Positions 23,412 through 32,065 of a stretch of DNA of 44,957 nucleotides are shown in pieces. The DNA lies in the IMG/VR virus record IMGVR_UViG_3300036804_000351, positions 1 through 44,957 of that record. One strand, 5' to 3'. The notes beneath the pieces were generated by a model. The model was not told the origin of the DNA. It made no database searches and saw nothing but the letters and a program-made list of their open reading frames with translations. The DNA comes from a virus. The first letter of the stretch is position 1. Every line of letters begins with the position of its first letter. The translations under genes and the position numbers were made by a program.

Positions 23412-24260
23412 ATGTCATTAAAGAATCTTCCGGCTGCGCCGGAGGGGCGCCCGTGCGCGAAAGTCACCAGTGAGCTATCACCGGCCGCTTTGGATCGCTG
23501 GAACGGTGGCATCAAGGCTGCCAACAGTAACGACAACACGATCTCTATTTTCGATGTCATCGGCTCTGATTACTGGGGGGAAGGTTTTACCGCCAACCGA
23601 ATTGCTGGCGCGCTTCGTTCGATGAACGGGGAAGACGTCACTGTGAGCATCAACTCGCCGGGCGGGGACATGTTCGAAGGGCTGGCAATCTATAACCAGC
23701 TGCGCGAATACAGCGGCAAAGTCACCGTTAAGGTGATGGGCATCGCCGCTTCTGCAGCATCGATTATCGCAATGGCCGGTGATGATGTGCAGATCGGACG
23801 CGGGGCGTTCCTGATGATCCACAACTGTTGGGTGTACGCGGTGGGTAATCGGCATGACCTCGCGAGGGCAGCCCAAGATATGGAGCCGTTCGACCGTGCT
23901 ATGCAGGATATCTACTCCGCGCGTAGCGGCCTTGATGCGGCAACGGTGTCAGGAATGATGGACAACGAAACGTATATCGGCGGTAACGACGCGGTCGAGA
24001 AAGGTTTTGCTGATCGGCTCCTGTCAGCGGATGAAATTTCTGATGGTGACGAAAGCCCTGCAGCCGCGCTGCGAAAGCTTGATGCACTGTTAGCCAAAGC
24101 TAATACCCCGCGCTCTGAGCGTAGAAAACTTCTCAAATCTTTATCTGCCAGTACGCCGGGCGCTACTGGCAATCAAAAAGGTAAGCCGAGCGCTACCGAT
24201 GTCCCAAATCCTGAAGACCTCAAACAACTTGAAAACGCGCTGGCCGCGTTCGGCAAATAA
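23412..24260 (+). CDS. Head maturation protease, ClpP type
   Basis: A 282-residue S14 protease. INSPGGDMFEGLAIYNQLR leads to GIAASAAS with catalytic Ser114 and MIHNCW with His137. The C-terminal ~80 residues are a variable tail. It processes the capsid N-terminal region and itself during prohead maturation. Lies between portal and capsid as expected. Confidence 0.92.
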   Translation: MSLKNLPAAPEGRPCAKVTSELSPAALDRWNGGIKAANSNDNTISIFDVIGSDYWGEGFTANRIAGALRSMNGEDVTVSINSPGGDMFEGLAIYNQLREYSGKVTVKVMGIAASAASIIAMAGDDVQIGRGAFLMIHNCWVYAVGNRHDLARAAQDMEPFDRAMQDIYSARSGLDAATVSGMMDNETYIGGNDAVEKGFADRLLSADEISDGDESPAAALRKLDALLAKANTPRSERRKLLKSLSASTPGATGNQKGKPSATDVPNPEDLKQLENALAAFGK

Positions 24261-24269
24261 GGAAACACC

Positions 24270-25484
24270 ATGTCCGAAGTAAATGAAATTCTGAAAAAAG
24301 TAACGGCAAGCATTGAAGAAGCCAACGGCAAATTCAGTGCTAAGGCAGAAGAAGCTTTGACCGAAGCCCGCAAGTCTGGCTCTTTGTCAGAAGAAACAAA
24401 GGCAGCAGTGGATAAAATGGCATCAGAATTCAATGCCCTGCGTGAAGCTGAAAAAACGTTGAAAGCCGCACTCGGTGATCTGGAACAGCACGTCGCACAA
24501 ATGCCTCTGAACAATGCTGCTAAAGTTGCCGAGACCGTAGGTAAAGTAGTGATCAGTTCAGAAGCGCTGAAGAACTTTGCGGCGAGCGTTGAAGGCGGCA
24601 AGCGTGTAAACATTCCTGTGAATGCGGCGTTGCTGTCCACGGATGTTGCCGACGGTGTTGTGGAGCCTCAGCGTTTGCCTGGCATCGATACTGCCCCGAA
24701 ACAGCGTTTGTTCATCCGAGATTTGATTGCTCCGGGCCGCACCGGCGCCCCGGCGATTTTCTGGGTGCAGCAGACCGGTTTCACCAACGCAGCGAAGGTT
24801 GTTGCGGAAGGAACCACCAAGCCGTACAGCGACATTGAATTTGCCACCAAGATCACCCCGGTCACCACCATTGCTCACATGTTCAAAGCATCGAAACAGA
24901 TCCTCGATGACTTTGCTCAGCTGCAATCAACTGTGGACGCAGAAATGCGCTACGGCCTGAAATATGTTGAAGAGCAGGAAATTCTCTTCGGCGACGGTAC
25001 CGGCGTACACCTTCACGGCATCGTGCCTCAAGCCTCTGCGTTCGACCCAGCATTCTCGGTAGAGCAGCAGAACGGCATCGATGATCTGCGTCTGGCAATG
25101 TTGCAGGCACAGTTGGCGCGTTTCCCAGCATCAGGCCATGTACTGCACTTCATCGACTGGGCGAAGATCGAACTTACGAAAGACACGCTGGGCCGCTACA
25201 TTCTGGCGAACCCTTCAGCTCTGACGGGGCCTACTCTGTGGGGATTGCCGGTCGTGGCCACTGAAACTGCCGCCTTCCAGGGTAAATTCCTGACAGGTGC
25301 CTTTAATGCCGCCGCTCAGTTGTTCGACCGTGAAGACGCCAACGTAGTTATCAGTACAGAAAACGCCGACGATTTCGAAAAGAACATGATTTCCATTCGT
25401 TGCGAAGAGCGTCTGGCGCTGGCAGTTAAACGCCCGGAAGCTTTCATTTATGGTTCATTTACCGCACCGGGTTCCGGCAGCTAA
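24270..25484 (+). CDS. Major capsid protein, HK97 fold
   Basis: A 404-residue capsid protein. Residues ~1-100 are a charged coiled coil, the delta (scaffold) domain that the ClpP-like protease would remove. The mature fold follows with 'VEPQRLPGIDTAPKQRLFIRDL', 'GAPAIFWVQQTGFTNAAKVVAEG', and 'ISIRCEERLALAVKRPEAFIYG', all HK97 capsid blocks (quoted in short parts). Strong late-operon gene, followed by its own terminator. Confidence 0.95.
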   Translation: MSEVNEILKKVTASIEEANGKFSAKAEEALTEARKSGSLSEETKAAVDKMASEFNALREAEKTLKAALGDLEQHVAQMPLNNAAKVAETVGKVVISSEALKNFAASVEGGKRVNIPVNAALLSTDVADGVVEPQRLPGIDTAPKQRLFIRDLIAPGRTGAPAIFWVQQTGFTNAAKVVAEGTTKPYSDIEFATKITPVTTIAHMFKASKQILDDFAQLQSTVDAEMRYGLKYVEEQEILFGDGTGVHLHGIVPQASAFDPAFSVEQQNGIDDLRLAMLQAQLARFPASGHVLHFIDWAKIELTKDTLGRYILANPSALTGPTLWGLPVVATETAAFQGKFLTGAFNAAAQLFDREDANVVISTENADDFEKNMISIRCEERLALAVKRPEAFIYGSFTAPGSGS

Positions 25485-25498
25485 ATCTGTATCTTATG

Positions 25499-25518
25499 GC
25501 GGCCTTCGGGCCGCTATT
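25499..25518 (+). terminator. Terminator after major capsid gene
   Basis: GCGGCC (25499-25504), TTCG loop, GGCCGC (25509-25514), then TATTTCTT. It lies in the capsid/connector gap and may lower transcription of minor structural genes. Confidence 0.65.
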
Positions 25519-25543
25519 TCTTACGTAAAAGGTTGGGCGAAAG

Positions 25544-25888
25544 ATGGCCGATCCCGCCGCAGTACTTGATCTCGATATCGTAAAAAATCATTGTCGGGTT
25601 GAATCTGATTTCACCCTGGATGATTCGTTATTCCAAATTTATACCGGTGCAGCGAAGCGCTACGTTGAAACGTGGACGCGCCGCACGCTTTACTTATTAA
25701 ACACGGATCCTGGCTTCGACACAGACGAAAACCGGCTGCTGCTTGATGACGATATCCGGGCAGCGATGCTTTTGCTAATAGGCCACTGGTATGCCAATCG
25801 GGAATCTGTTGTGGTTGGTGACAATGTGGTGACTTTACCTCTGGCTGTAGAGTCTCTTTTACAGCCTTACAGGGTTTATGGCTTATGA
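25544..25888 (+). CDS. Head-tail connector, gp6-like
   Basis: A 114-residue adaptor of the HK97 gp6/SPP1 gp15 family: DLDIVKNHCRVESDFTLDDSL at the start, YVETWTRRTLY, and DDIRAAMLLLIGHWYANRE. Forms the ring below the portal. Overlaps the next gene by 4 bases. Confidence 0.88.
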   Translation: MADPAAVLDLDIVKNHCRVESDFTLDDSLFQIYTGAAKRYVETWTRRTLYLLNTDPGFDTDENRLLLDDDIRAAMLLLIGHWYANRESVVVGDNVVTLPLAVESLLQPYRVYGL

Positions 25889-26220
25889 GCACATTGCGCG
25901 CGGGTGATTTGAAACATCGAATCACATTAAGAAAAGGGGCAATTGTTCGAGATCAGTCAGGCTCTCCACAGCCAACATTCGAGACTGTATCGACAGTTTG
26001 GTCCGCAGTGGAAGCTATATCCAATCGGAAAATTCGAACCTTGGACCAAGGTCAGGTTGTTGAAACAATGATGTTTACCATCCGGCCCCGTTCTGATGTT
26101 GGGATTGACTGGCAGGTGTTATACCGAGAACGGCTTTTCACCGTCCGGGCAGTAGACAGGACTCTGCCAGACCGCGCACTGATAACCGCAGAGGCAGATA
26201 CCCGCCATGATCGAGTATGA
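25885..26220 (+). CDS. Head closure protein
   Basis: A 111-residue protein of the SPP1 gp16-like head-tail joining family: AGDLKHRITLRKGAIVRDQSG, TVWSAVEAIS, and a C-terminal beta barrel (YRERLFTVRAVDRTLPDRAL). Caps the connector after packaging. Confidence 0.85.
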   Translation: MSTLRAGDLKHRITLRKGAIVRDQSGSPQPTFETVSTVWSAVEAISNRKIRTLDQGQVVETMMFTIRPRSDVGIDWQVLYRERLFTVRAVDRTLPDRALITAEADTRHDRV

Positions 26221-26596
26221 AATTAAAGCTGATCTTGAATTGCTAACGGGATTGAACGCATATCCGCTTTTGCTTCCTGATGCTGAACAGGAAGGTATCA
26301 CGTACCAGAAAGTCAGCGATCCGCTATTTGAAACCGGAATGGTTAAGACTGCATTAGTACAGGCGAGATTTCAGATCAGTTTCTACATTATCAATGATTA
26401 TCCGCGTCTGCTCGAGCTTGATAAAAAAGTGCGTGATGCCTGGGAAATTATTGAACACGGTCATATCGGAGCTTGGCCGGTGCAAACCGTGACAAGGGGG
26501 GGGATTCAGCAAAACCAACAAACTCTGACGAATAATAGCGTTCAGTTCCAGTTGGTCCGTGATTTTATCATCTGCTATCCGGAGGATGCTTCATGA
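26207..26596 (+). CDS. Tail completion/terminator-like protein
   Basis: A 129-residue protein in the tail-terminator slot, resembling DUF3168-type or HK97 gp9-like proteins (LTGLNAYPLLLPD, VQARFQISFYI, NSVQFQLVRDFIICY). Overlaps the closure gene by 14 bases and the gp10-like gene by 4. In many relatives this gene follows rather than precedes the gp10 homologue. Family call is tentative. Confidence 0.65.
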   Translation: MIEYEIKADLELLTGLNAYPLLLPDAEQEGITYQKVSDPLFETGMVKTALVQARFQISFYIINDYPRLLELDKKVRDAWEIIEHGHIGAWPVQTVTRGGIQQNQQTLTNNSVQFQLVRDFIICYPEDAS

Positions 26597-27003
26597 TCCG
26601 AATGGAAGTTAAGGGGCTGCAAGAACTTGAAAGGCAGCTTGTTGCGATGGGTGACAAAATAGCTGTAAAAGTGCTGTCTTCTGCGGGTAAAGAGGCCATG
26701 CAAATAGTCAGCACCGATATGCAGCAGCATGCCGGTTATGATGAAGAAAGTCCCGGTCCGCATATGCGTGACAACATCAAAACCACCTCCCGTAATCGAA
26801 TGAAAGATGGACGGTATCTTACCGTTGTCACCATCAGGGTTGGTCCTTCCAAAGAACACACAATGAAAGCGCTGGCGCAAGAGTTTGGCACTGTAAAACA
26901 GGTCGCCAGCCCTTTTATGCGTCCTGCGCTGGACTTTAACCGTTCCAAAATACTGAGCATTCTTGCGGTACGTCTCCGTGAGGGTATCGAAAACAATCGT
27001 TAA
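26593..27003 (+). CDS. HK97 gp10-like tail component
   Basis: A 136-residue protein with the gp10 family pattern: MEVKGLQELERQLVAMGD at the start, GPHMRDNIKTTS, VGPSKEHTMKALAQEFGT and a PFMRPALDFN end block. It joins tail and head. A ribosome-site-bearing overlap with the previous gene suggests coupled translation. Confidence 0.85.
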   Translation: MIRMEVKGLQELERQLVAMGDKIAVKVLSSAGKEAMQIVSTDMQQHAGYDEESPGPHMRDNIKTTSRNRMKDGRYLTVVTIRVGPSKEHTMKALAQEFGTVKQVASPFMRPALDFNRSKILSILAVRLREGIENNR

Positions 27004-27016
27004 ATGAGGCAATGAA

Positions 27017-27472
27017 ATGGCAGATAAAAGCTCTCCGGAATACGCAATGCTGCCCGCTGGAACAGTTGTTCTGTGGGGTGAAATCGGCGATGCCGTGGCA
27101 GATATGCAGCCGCTGATTAACTGTAAAGCTCTTGGCGCGACAGGTGCCACGGGTTCTTTTGTTGACTGTACGACCCTTATTGATAAACAGAAACAGTTTA
27201 TTTCTGACCTGCCGGAAGGCCCGGAAAAATCACTCGGATTTGTCGATGATCCGTCTAACACCAGCTTTACCGCTTTTATCAATGCGGCAGAACAACGTCA
27301 AACCGTGCAGTTTTATATCCAACTGCCGAACGGGCGTACCGCGACGATGGTGATGGCATTATCTGGCTGGCAGTTGAATGAAATCACGGCGCCGGCCAGT
27401 GATGTTATTCAGATCACGGTTAACGGCAAGCAGAACAATATCGACTGGGGTTATACGGCGCCTGGCAGCTGA
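27017..27472 (+). CDS. Major tail tube protein
   Basis: A 151-residue beta-rich protein (lambda V-like): AGTVVLWGEIGDAVADMQPL, TGATGSFVDCTTLIDKQKQF, and ITAPASDVIQITVNGKQNN. Position directly ahead of the G/GT chaperone and tape measure supports it. Makes up the tube of the flexible tail. Confidence 0.88.
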   Translation: MADKSSPEYAMLPAGTVVLWGEIGDAVADMQPLINCKALGATGATGSFVDCTTLIDKQKQFISDLPEGPEKSLGFVDDPSNTSFTAFINAAEQRQTVQFYIQLPNGRTATMVMALSGWQLNEITAPASDVIQITVNGKQNNIDWGYTAPGS

Positions 27473-27496
27473 TAGCCCAACAAATAAACCTTTCTG

Positions 27497-27519
27497 GCCG
27501 CCATCTTGGCGGCTTTTTT
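27497..27519 (+). terminator. Terminator after tail tube gene
   Basis: GCCGCC (27497-27502), ATCTT loop, GGCGGC (27508-27513), then six T. Would reduce readthrough from the highly expressed tube gene into the chaperone genes. Confidence 0.7.
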
Positions 27520-27533
27520 AATGGAGATATTTT

Positions 27534-27875
27534 ATGAAAGACCTGAAAACCCGTCTGCTGTCCCCTGAAACTGTCGCTCATCCCATTGTCTTGTTAGGCA
27601 CGGATCTGTTTATTCGCCGACTCACTGCCTATGAACTGGCCGACTTTGAAGACAAGGCCGCACAGCTTCGTGCTGACGGTAATACCCGTGACATGGCGCT
27701 GGCTGGCGCGTCACTCGTCCTGAATTCTCTGGTTGATGAGAACGGTCTCCCGGTTCAGGGATTACCTGCGCCGGATGAATTGATGAAGTCGCATTCCTAT
27801 GCGTCGCTGATTGAGGCGCTGACCAAAGTTCAGCGTCACAGTTACGGCACGCTTGAGGAAGCGAAAAAAAACTAA
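27534..27875 (+). CDS. Tail assembly chaperone, gpG-like
   Basis: A 113-residue protein (LLSPETVAHPIVLLGTDLFI, LTAYELADFEDKAAQL, TLEEAKKN end). Equivalent of lambda gpG; binds the tape measure during assembly. The last codons lie in a run of eight A (27864-27871), which is the frameshift site for the longer GT product. Confidence 0.88.
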   Translation: MKDLKTRLLSPETVAHPIVLLGTDLFIRRLTAYELADFEDKAAQLRADGNTRDMALAGASLVLNSLVDENGLPVQGLPAPDELMKSHSYASLIEALTKVQRHSYGTLEEAKKN

Positions 27876-28084
27876 GGGACTCCCCCTGGCTGACGCTGGT
27901 TTTTTCACTGGCTGAACGCTTCGGGGAGTCTGACCCACGGAAAATTGCCAACTTACCGGCTGATATTCTTTTGCACTGGGAAGCCTGGTTCTCTGCCGAA
28001 CCGACGGCGCCGGTGGCGGGTGTCGTCACCAATACTCCGGCTGACCGACAGTGCGCAGATGTTATGAGGATCCTCGGACAATGA
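27534..28084 (+). CDS. Tail assembly chaperone, gpGT-like -1 frameshift product
   Basis: A -1 shift in the A8 run (27864-27871) joins the G frame to a frame that stays open to 28084 and ends at the tape measure start (ATGA). The extension reads LRDSPWLTLVFSLAERFG, then DPRKIANLPADILLHWEAWF, the standard T-domain sequence. Product is about 183 residues. The T frame has no ribosome site or start of its own. Frameshift ratio cannot be read from sequence. Confidence 0.88.
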
Positions 28085-31050
28085 GTGATGTCGCAAGCCT
28101 GTCAGTTGCTCTGCATCTGAATTCAGCCACATTCAAATCTCAGATTACGGACGCTTATCAGAAGGCAGGGCAGGCCAGCAAGAAATTCAACGATCAAGCG
28201 ACGTCTCAGGCAAACGAGCTGTCCGACGCCATTGCAAAGACCGTTAGCGCTGCAAAAAATATTGGTGGGCAAACGGCGGGAGCTGATCAGTTTTCCGGGG
28301 CGACCCGGGGCGCTGGTCAGCTAAACTTTGTTCTTCATGAGGTCGCTGCAGGCAGTAATGTTGCCAGCAGCACGATCATTAATGCGCTGATCCCGGCGGT
28401 TCACTCCCTCAAAGGCCAGCTTGATGGTTCTACTACCGGATGGCAGGCGCAGCAAGAAGCCGCAAAAAACGCCGCTGCTGAGTTGGCAACAGTCGCACAG
28501 GCACAGATTGCTGCGGCTCAGGCAGAAAAACAGGCAGCCATTAACAAAGCTGCTATTGCTGAAAAAACGATTGTGGCCGCGCAGGCGCAGCGCGATCAGG
28601 CCATTGCGCTTGACGAGTATTACGCTAAACAAACTGAAGTAAATAAGCTCTATGGTCTCAGCGTCAGCTATCAGGATGAACACCTGAAAAACGAACGTGC
28701 GATCATTGAAGCGAACCGGCTCGAAACCAGCGGTCTGGACAAACTGAAAGCGGCAAAAGCGTCTGCGATTGCTGCAGATCTGGCAGAAACGGAAGGTAAA
28801 GCGGCGCTTGTTGGGGCTACAGAGGCGGCGGCGGCGGCCAATACTCAACTATCTGTAACCCAGCGTGTAGCAGCGACCAGCAGCAGGGCGATCAGTTCGG
28901 CGTTGAGCCTATTGGGTGGGCCGGTTGGGATTGGCCTCAGCGTTTTGGCGGCCGGTGGCGCATATCTTTACGGGGAGTTCAAAAAGGCTGAAGAGCAGAC
29001 TAAAAAGCTGACTGCTGCTGTTCTTGACCTCCACACTTCTTCCCTTGTATCCGCAACTGATCTGGAAAAGCTAAACAGTCGGTTAGGTGACACCGAAGCC
29101 TCAGTAGATGCCGTGACTTCAGCGGCAAAAGCGGGGTTCAGCGGACAGTTGCTGACGGATGTGGCTACGCTGGCGAATGCGTATGCTCAGGCTGGAGGAA
29201 ATGCGCAGGAGTTGGTGAATTCTCTTTCATCACTGCGCGGCGATCCTGTTGCGGCGATGGAAAAGCTGACGGCATCCGGCGTGGCGCTAAGCAGTTCGGT
29301 GATTAGCCAAGTTCTCGCTCTTAATCAGCGCGGTGATGCTGCACAGGCCAGTCAAATCCTTATAGATGCGTCGATTCAGTCTTGGAAAGGGCGCCTTTCT
29401 GAGTTGGGCATTGAAGTAGATAAGACATCTGACTCTGTCAACAATCTTGGTCAGATGTGGCTTGCCATGGCTAACCCGGCGGGTGTTGCTATTGATAATG
29501 TCGCCGGCAGGGCCAGAGAAGCCCAGAAGAATCTCGCCTCGCTGGCAGGGACATTGCAAGCTGATATCCAAACGGCTCTTGCTTCCGCTCAAAACGCACG
29601 TATAAAAAACTCCGCCGGACTCAAAAATTATCTTGATGCCGGGACCACGGCAACAGAGAAACGTGCGGCCGCTATCAAGAATCTTAACAATAGCCTCTAT
29701 TCTCCGGGTTCATCAGATTATCAGCGCATCCTGAAAGGGATTAATGATGAATACGAAAAAGCGACGAAAAAGCGCAAAACCGGCGCAGGTGAAAGTGAAG
29801 GCCAGCGTACGCTTGAGCAGGCACAACAGCGTAATGCTGTGTTGCGTGAGCAGGCTCTGACAACCGACAAAATGACGGAGTCTCAGAGCCAACTTGCAGC
29901 ATTCGACCAAAAAATTGCGGGGCTGAAAGGCCAAACCTTGAGTGTCAGCCAGCAGAGCCTGGTCAACATGCAGGGCCAAATCCGCGCGCAAATGCAGTCA
30001 AATGTCCAGTTGGAAAAAGAAGCGGCGCTGCGCAAAGTTTCGCAGAAATACCAGGAAGAAAGCCGTAAATGGACGGAAGAAGCGGATGCCATGCAGCGAG
30101 AAGCCGCGATTAATCTCGGTAAATACAGTCTGTCTGACAGTGAATCCGCAGATGCTGATGCGCGAAATGCCATCATAAACCGGTTTAACCAACGACGGAT
30201 CGCTCTGGAAAAAGACTTTACGGATAAATCCTCAACGGAATATCAGGCCCGTTTGGCAGATTTGGAGAACGCCAAACAACGGGAACTGCAGATCACCGAG
30301 CAAACCAATCAGGATAAACTCACCGCTGAGCAGGATTACAGCGCGGGTTTCCGTCGCGGCACGATCAACTGGGTAGACAGTGCCCGGGATGCAAACAGCC
30401 AGATGGCCAGTTTCTCCTCGGGGCTTTTTGATAGCATGACCGATTCGCTTGCAAACTTTGCCACCACGGGAAAATTCAGTTTCCGGTCATTCACTACTTC
30501 CATACTTTCAGATCTGGCAAAAATTTCTGCACGCATTGCCTTAAGCAGCGCTCTTCAGGGTATTTTGGGGAGTGCGGGAGCATTTATAGGTGCTGGCGCT
30601 ACTGCAACTGCAGGTGCATCTTCTTCAAGTGGTTTCACGACTGGTGCTTACAGCAATCTCCAGTTCAACGCAAAGGGAGGCGTTTACGAATCTCCCGGAC
30701 TCAGCGCTTACAGCAACAGTATTGTCAGTTCTCCAACGATGTTCGCGTTTGCCAAAGGCGCTGGACTGATGGGCGAAGCGGGTCCGGAAGCTATCATGCC
30801 CCTAACCCGTGCCGCGAATGGTTCATTGGGGGTAAGGTCTATCTCTGATGGTCGAAGCTCTGGTGGAACCACTTACATCCAAGTCGATGCTCCTGTGACA
30901 ATCGTTCAAAGCGAGGGGGCAGGAGATTCAAGCGGTGCGGGAACTTCTACAGCGGCGAACCAACTGAAGGCAATCGTCCAAACCACGATCACCGAGCGGT
31001 TACGAAAGGAGATTTCGCCGGGAGGGATCCTCTACAGCTCAAGCAGGTGA
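28081..31050 (+). CDS. Tape measure protein
   Basis: A 989-residue protein, lambda gpH-like. Long Ala/Gln/Lys-rich coiled coils (~90-270, ~540-740), a hydrophobic region near 275-310 (ALSLLGGPVGIGLSVLAAGG), and a Gly/Ser-rich C-terminal part with RGTINWVDSARDANSQMASF typical of lambda-like tape measures. The start at 28081 (MSDVASLSVALH) overlaps the GT stop. It sets tail length; 989 residues would predict a tail of roughly lambda length. Confidence 0.93.
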   Translation: MSDVASLSVALHLNSATFKSQITDAYQKAGQASKKFNDQATSQANELSDAIAKTVSAAKNIGGQTAGADQFSGATRGAGQLNFVLHEVAAGSNVASSTIINALIPAVHSLKGQLDGSTTGWQAQQEAAKNAAAELATVAQAQIAAAQAEKQAAINKAAIAEKTIVAAQAQRDQAIALDEYYAKQTEVNKLYGLSVSYQDEHLKNERAIIEANRLETSGLDKLKAAKASAIAADLAETEGKAALVGATEAAAAANTQLSVTQRVAATSSRAISSALSLLGGPVGIGLSVLAAGGAYLYGEFKKAEEQTKKLTAAVLDLHTSSLVSATDLEKLNSRLGDTEASVDAVTSAAKAGFSGQLLTDVATLANAYAQAGGNAQELVNSLSSLRGDPVAAMEKLTASGVALSSSVISQVLALNQRGDAAQASQILIDASIQSWKGRLSELGIEVDKTSDSVNNLGQMWLAMANPAGVAIDNVAGRAREAQKNLASLAGTLQADIQTALASAQNARIKNSAGLKNYLDAGTTATEKRAAAIKNLNNSLYSPGSSDYQRILKGINDEYEKATKKRKTGAGESEGQRTLEQAQQRNAVLREQALTTDKMTESQSQLAAFDQKIAGLKGQTLSVSQQSLVNMQGQIRAQMQSNVQLEKEAALRKVSQKYQEESRKWTEEADAMQREAAINLGKYSLSDSESADADARNAIINRFNQRRIALEKDFTDKSSTEYQARLADLENAKQRELQITEQTNQDKLTAEQDYSAGFRRGTINWVDSARDANSQMASFSSGLFDSMTDSLANFATTGKFSFRSFTTSILSDLAKISARIALSSALQGILGSAGAFIGAGATATAGASSSSGFTTGAYSNLQFNAKGGVYESPGLSAYSNSIVSSPTMFAFAKGAGLMGEAGPEAIMPLTRAANGSLGVRSISDGRSSGGTTYIQVDAPVTIVQSEGAGDSSGAGTSTAANQLKAIVQTTITERLRKEISPGGILYSSSR

Positions 31051-31057
31051 GGGAAAT

Positions 31058-31399
31058 ATGGCAACAGACACTTTTACCTGGCCCGTAAGGATCAGCAGTA
31101 GTGAAGATCTGAAAGTTTCAACTAATCAGGCTCAATTCGGTGAAGGTTATAAGCAAATCAGCAGCATGGGGATAAACACCGCCGTTGAAACATGGACGCT
31201 TACCTGTAATGGCATTGCTGCCAATATAAGTCCCGTTCGCATTTTTTTACGAGAACATGTCATCAGTTCATTTTGGTGGGTAAACCCTTGGGGAGAAGAA
31301 AAGCTTTATCGCGTTAAGTCGGACTCCATCAATTCAAAGTTTGTTAACGGCGGTTTTGTGGAGATTTCTTTCACCTTTGAACAGGCGTTTGCACCATAA
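31058..31399 (+). CDS. Minor tail protein, gpM-like
   Basis: A 113-residue protein with the gpM pattern: TFTWPVRISSSEDLKVS, AQFGEGYKQISSMGIN, and SFWWVNPWGEEKLYRVKSD. Lies between tape measure and L as in lambda. Part of the tail tip. Confidence 0.9.
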   Translation: MATDTFTWPVRISSSEDLKVSTNQAQFGEGYKQISSMGINTAVETWTLTCNGIAANISPVRIFLREHVISSFWWVNPWGEEKLYRVKSDSINSKFVNGGFVEISFTFEQAFAP

Positions 31400-31647
31400 A
31401 GTACATGCCAGAGTTTCGGTCCTGTGCAGGCGTCAAGGGATAGGTAAATTTCACCAGCGAAAGCTTTGATCATGTCGCTGATGGGTATCTAGCGAAGAAG
31501 GGGCGGGGCTGGGATGTTGTCGCAACCCACGTGCAGTGCGCTCAAGATCTTCACCTGATACTCAATAACTACAGCTAACCATTTTGCATTGCCTTGCGCT
31601 CCCTCAGTGGTAGGATGTTGCCACTTGTAACGGAGAGGGATAGGGAT
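31400..31647. other. Gap with possible gene remnant
   Basis: About 250 bases between M and a lipoprotein gene. A frame without start codon (about 31444-31578: SFDHVADGYLAKKGRGWDVV) reads like protein, so this may be the residue of an earlier cargo gene. No other feature seen. Confidence 0.3.
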
Positions 31648-31986
31648 GTGAAGATTAAGATATTGTTGTTTTCCATTTTTGCGTTAATCGGTTGTCAATC
31701 ACTAAACGACACTCGAGGTAATGGTAAAGAATTGACATTCATATCAAAAAATAGCGTCGATGAAGTTTCGCAGTGTATTCTTGTTAAATGGCAAAATGAA
31801 AAAGATATTTTCGGCGTTCCCTATGGCGCATTTATTCAGCCACTTCCCGACGGCAAGACAGTATATGTGAATGGTAATTATTTTATAGCTGATGTGACAT
31901 CATCAGGAGTAAATAAAACTCAAGTTAAATTATATCAGTTAGCATCAAAAGAAAGATGGATTAAAATTACTACTAGCTGCATCTAA
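31648..31986 (+). CDS. Small lipoprotein inserted in tail operon
   Basis: A 112-residue lipoprotein: signal KIKILLFSIFALIGC with lipobox Cys16, then ~95 periplasmic residues with a conserved-looking core (VSQCILVKWQNEKDIFG, GKTVYVNGNYFIADV) and two further Cys. Starts at a GTG preceded by GGAGAGGGATAGGG. Clearly AT-rich against the flanking tail genes. It separates M and L, which are adjacent in lambda. Position and lipid anchor recall exclusion lipoproteins such as Cor or Llp, but the sequence is not one I recognise; function is unknown. Confidence 0.7.
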   Translation: MKIKILLFSIFALIGCQSLNDTRGNGKELTFISKNSVDEVSQCILVKWQNEKDIFGVPYGAFIQPLPDGKTVYVNGNYFIADVTSSGVNKTQVKLYQLASKERWIKITTSCI

Positions 31987-32024
31987 TCCATACTTTAAAA
32001 TTAGATAATACTGATAAAACATAC

Positions 32025-32049
32025 AAACCCGCCTTGTTGCGGGTTTTTT
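32025..32049 (+). terminator. Terminator after lipoprotein gene
   Basis: AAACCCGC (32025-32032), CTTGTT loop, GCGGGTTT (32039-32046) and a T run. It makes the lipoprotein gene a self-contained unit within the late operon. Confidence 0.75.
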
Positions 32050-32065
32050 ATCGCCCGGAGAAAGT

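Noticed and set aside
26575-27282. 235-codon leftward frame across gp10 and tail tube genes
   Set aside because: Antisense to two recognised structural genes and spans their junction.
31444-31578. Protein-like frame without a start (SFDHVADGYLAKKG)
   Set aside because: No start codon and a stop just upstream; could be a remnant, noted only in the gap entry.
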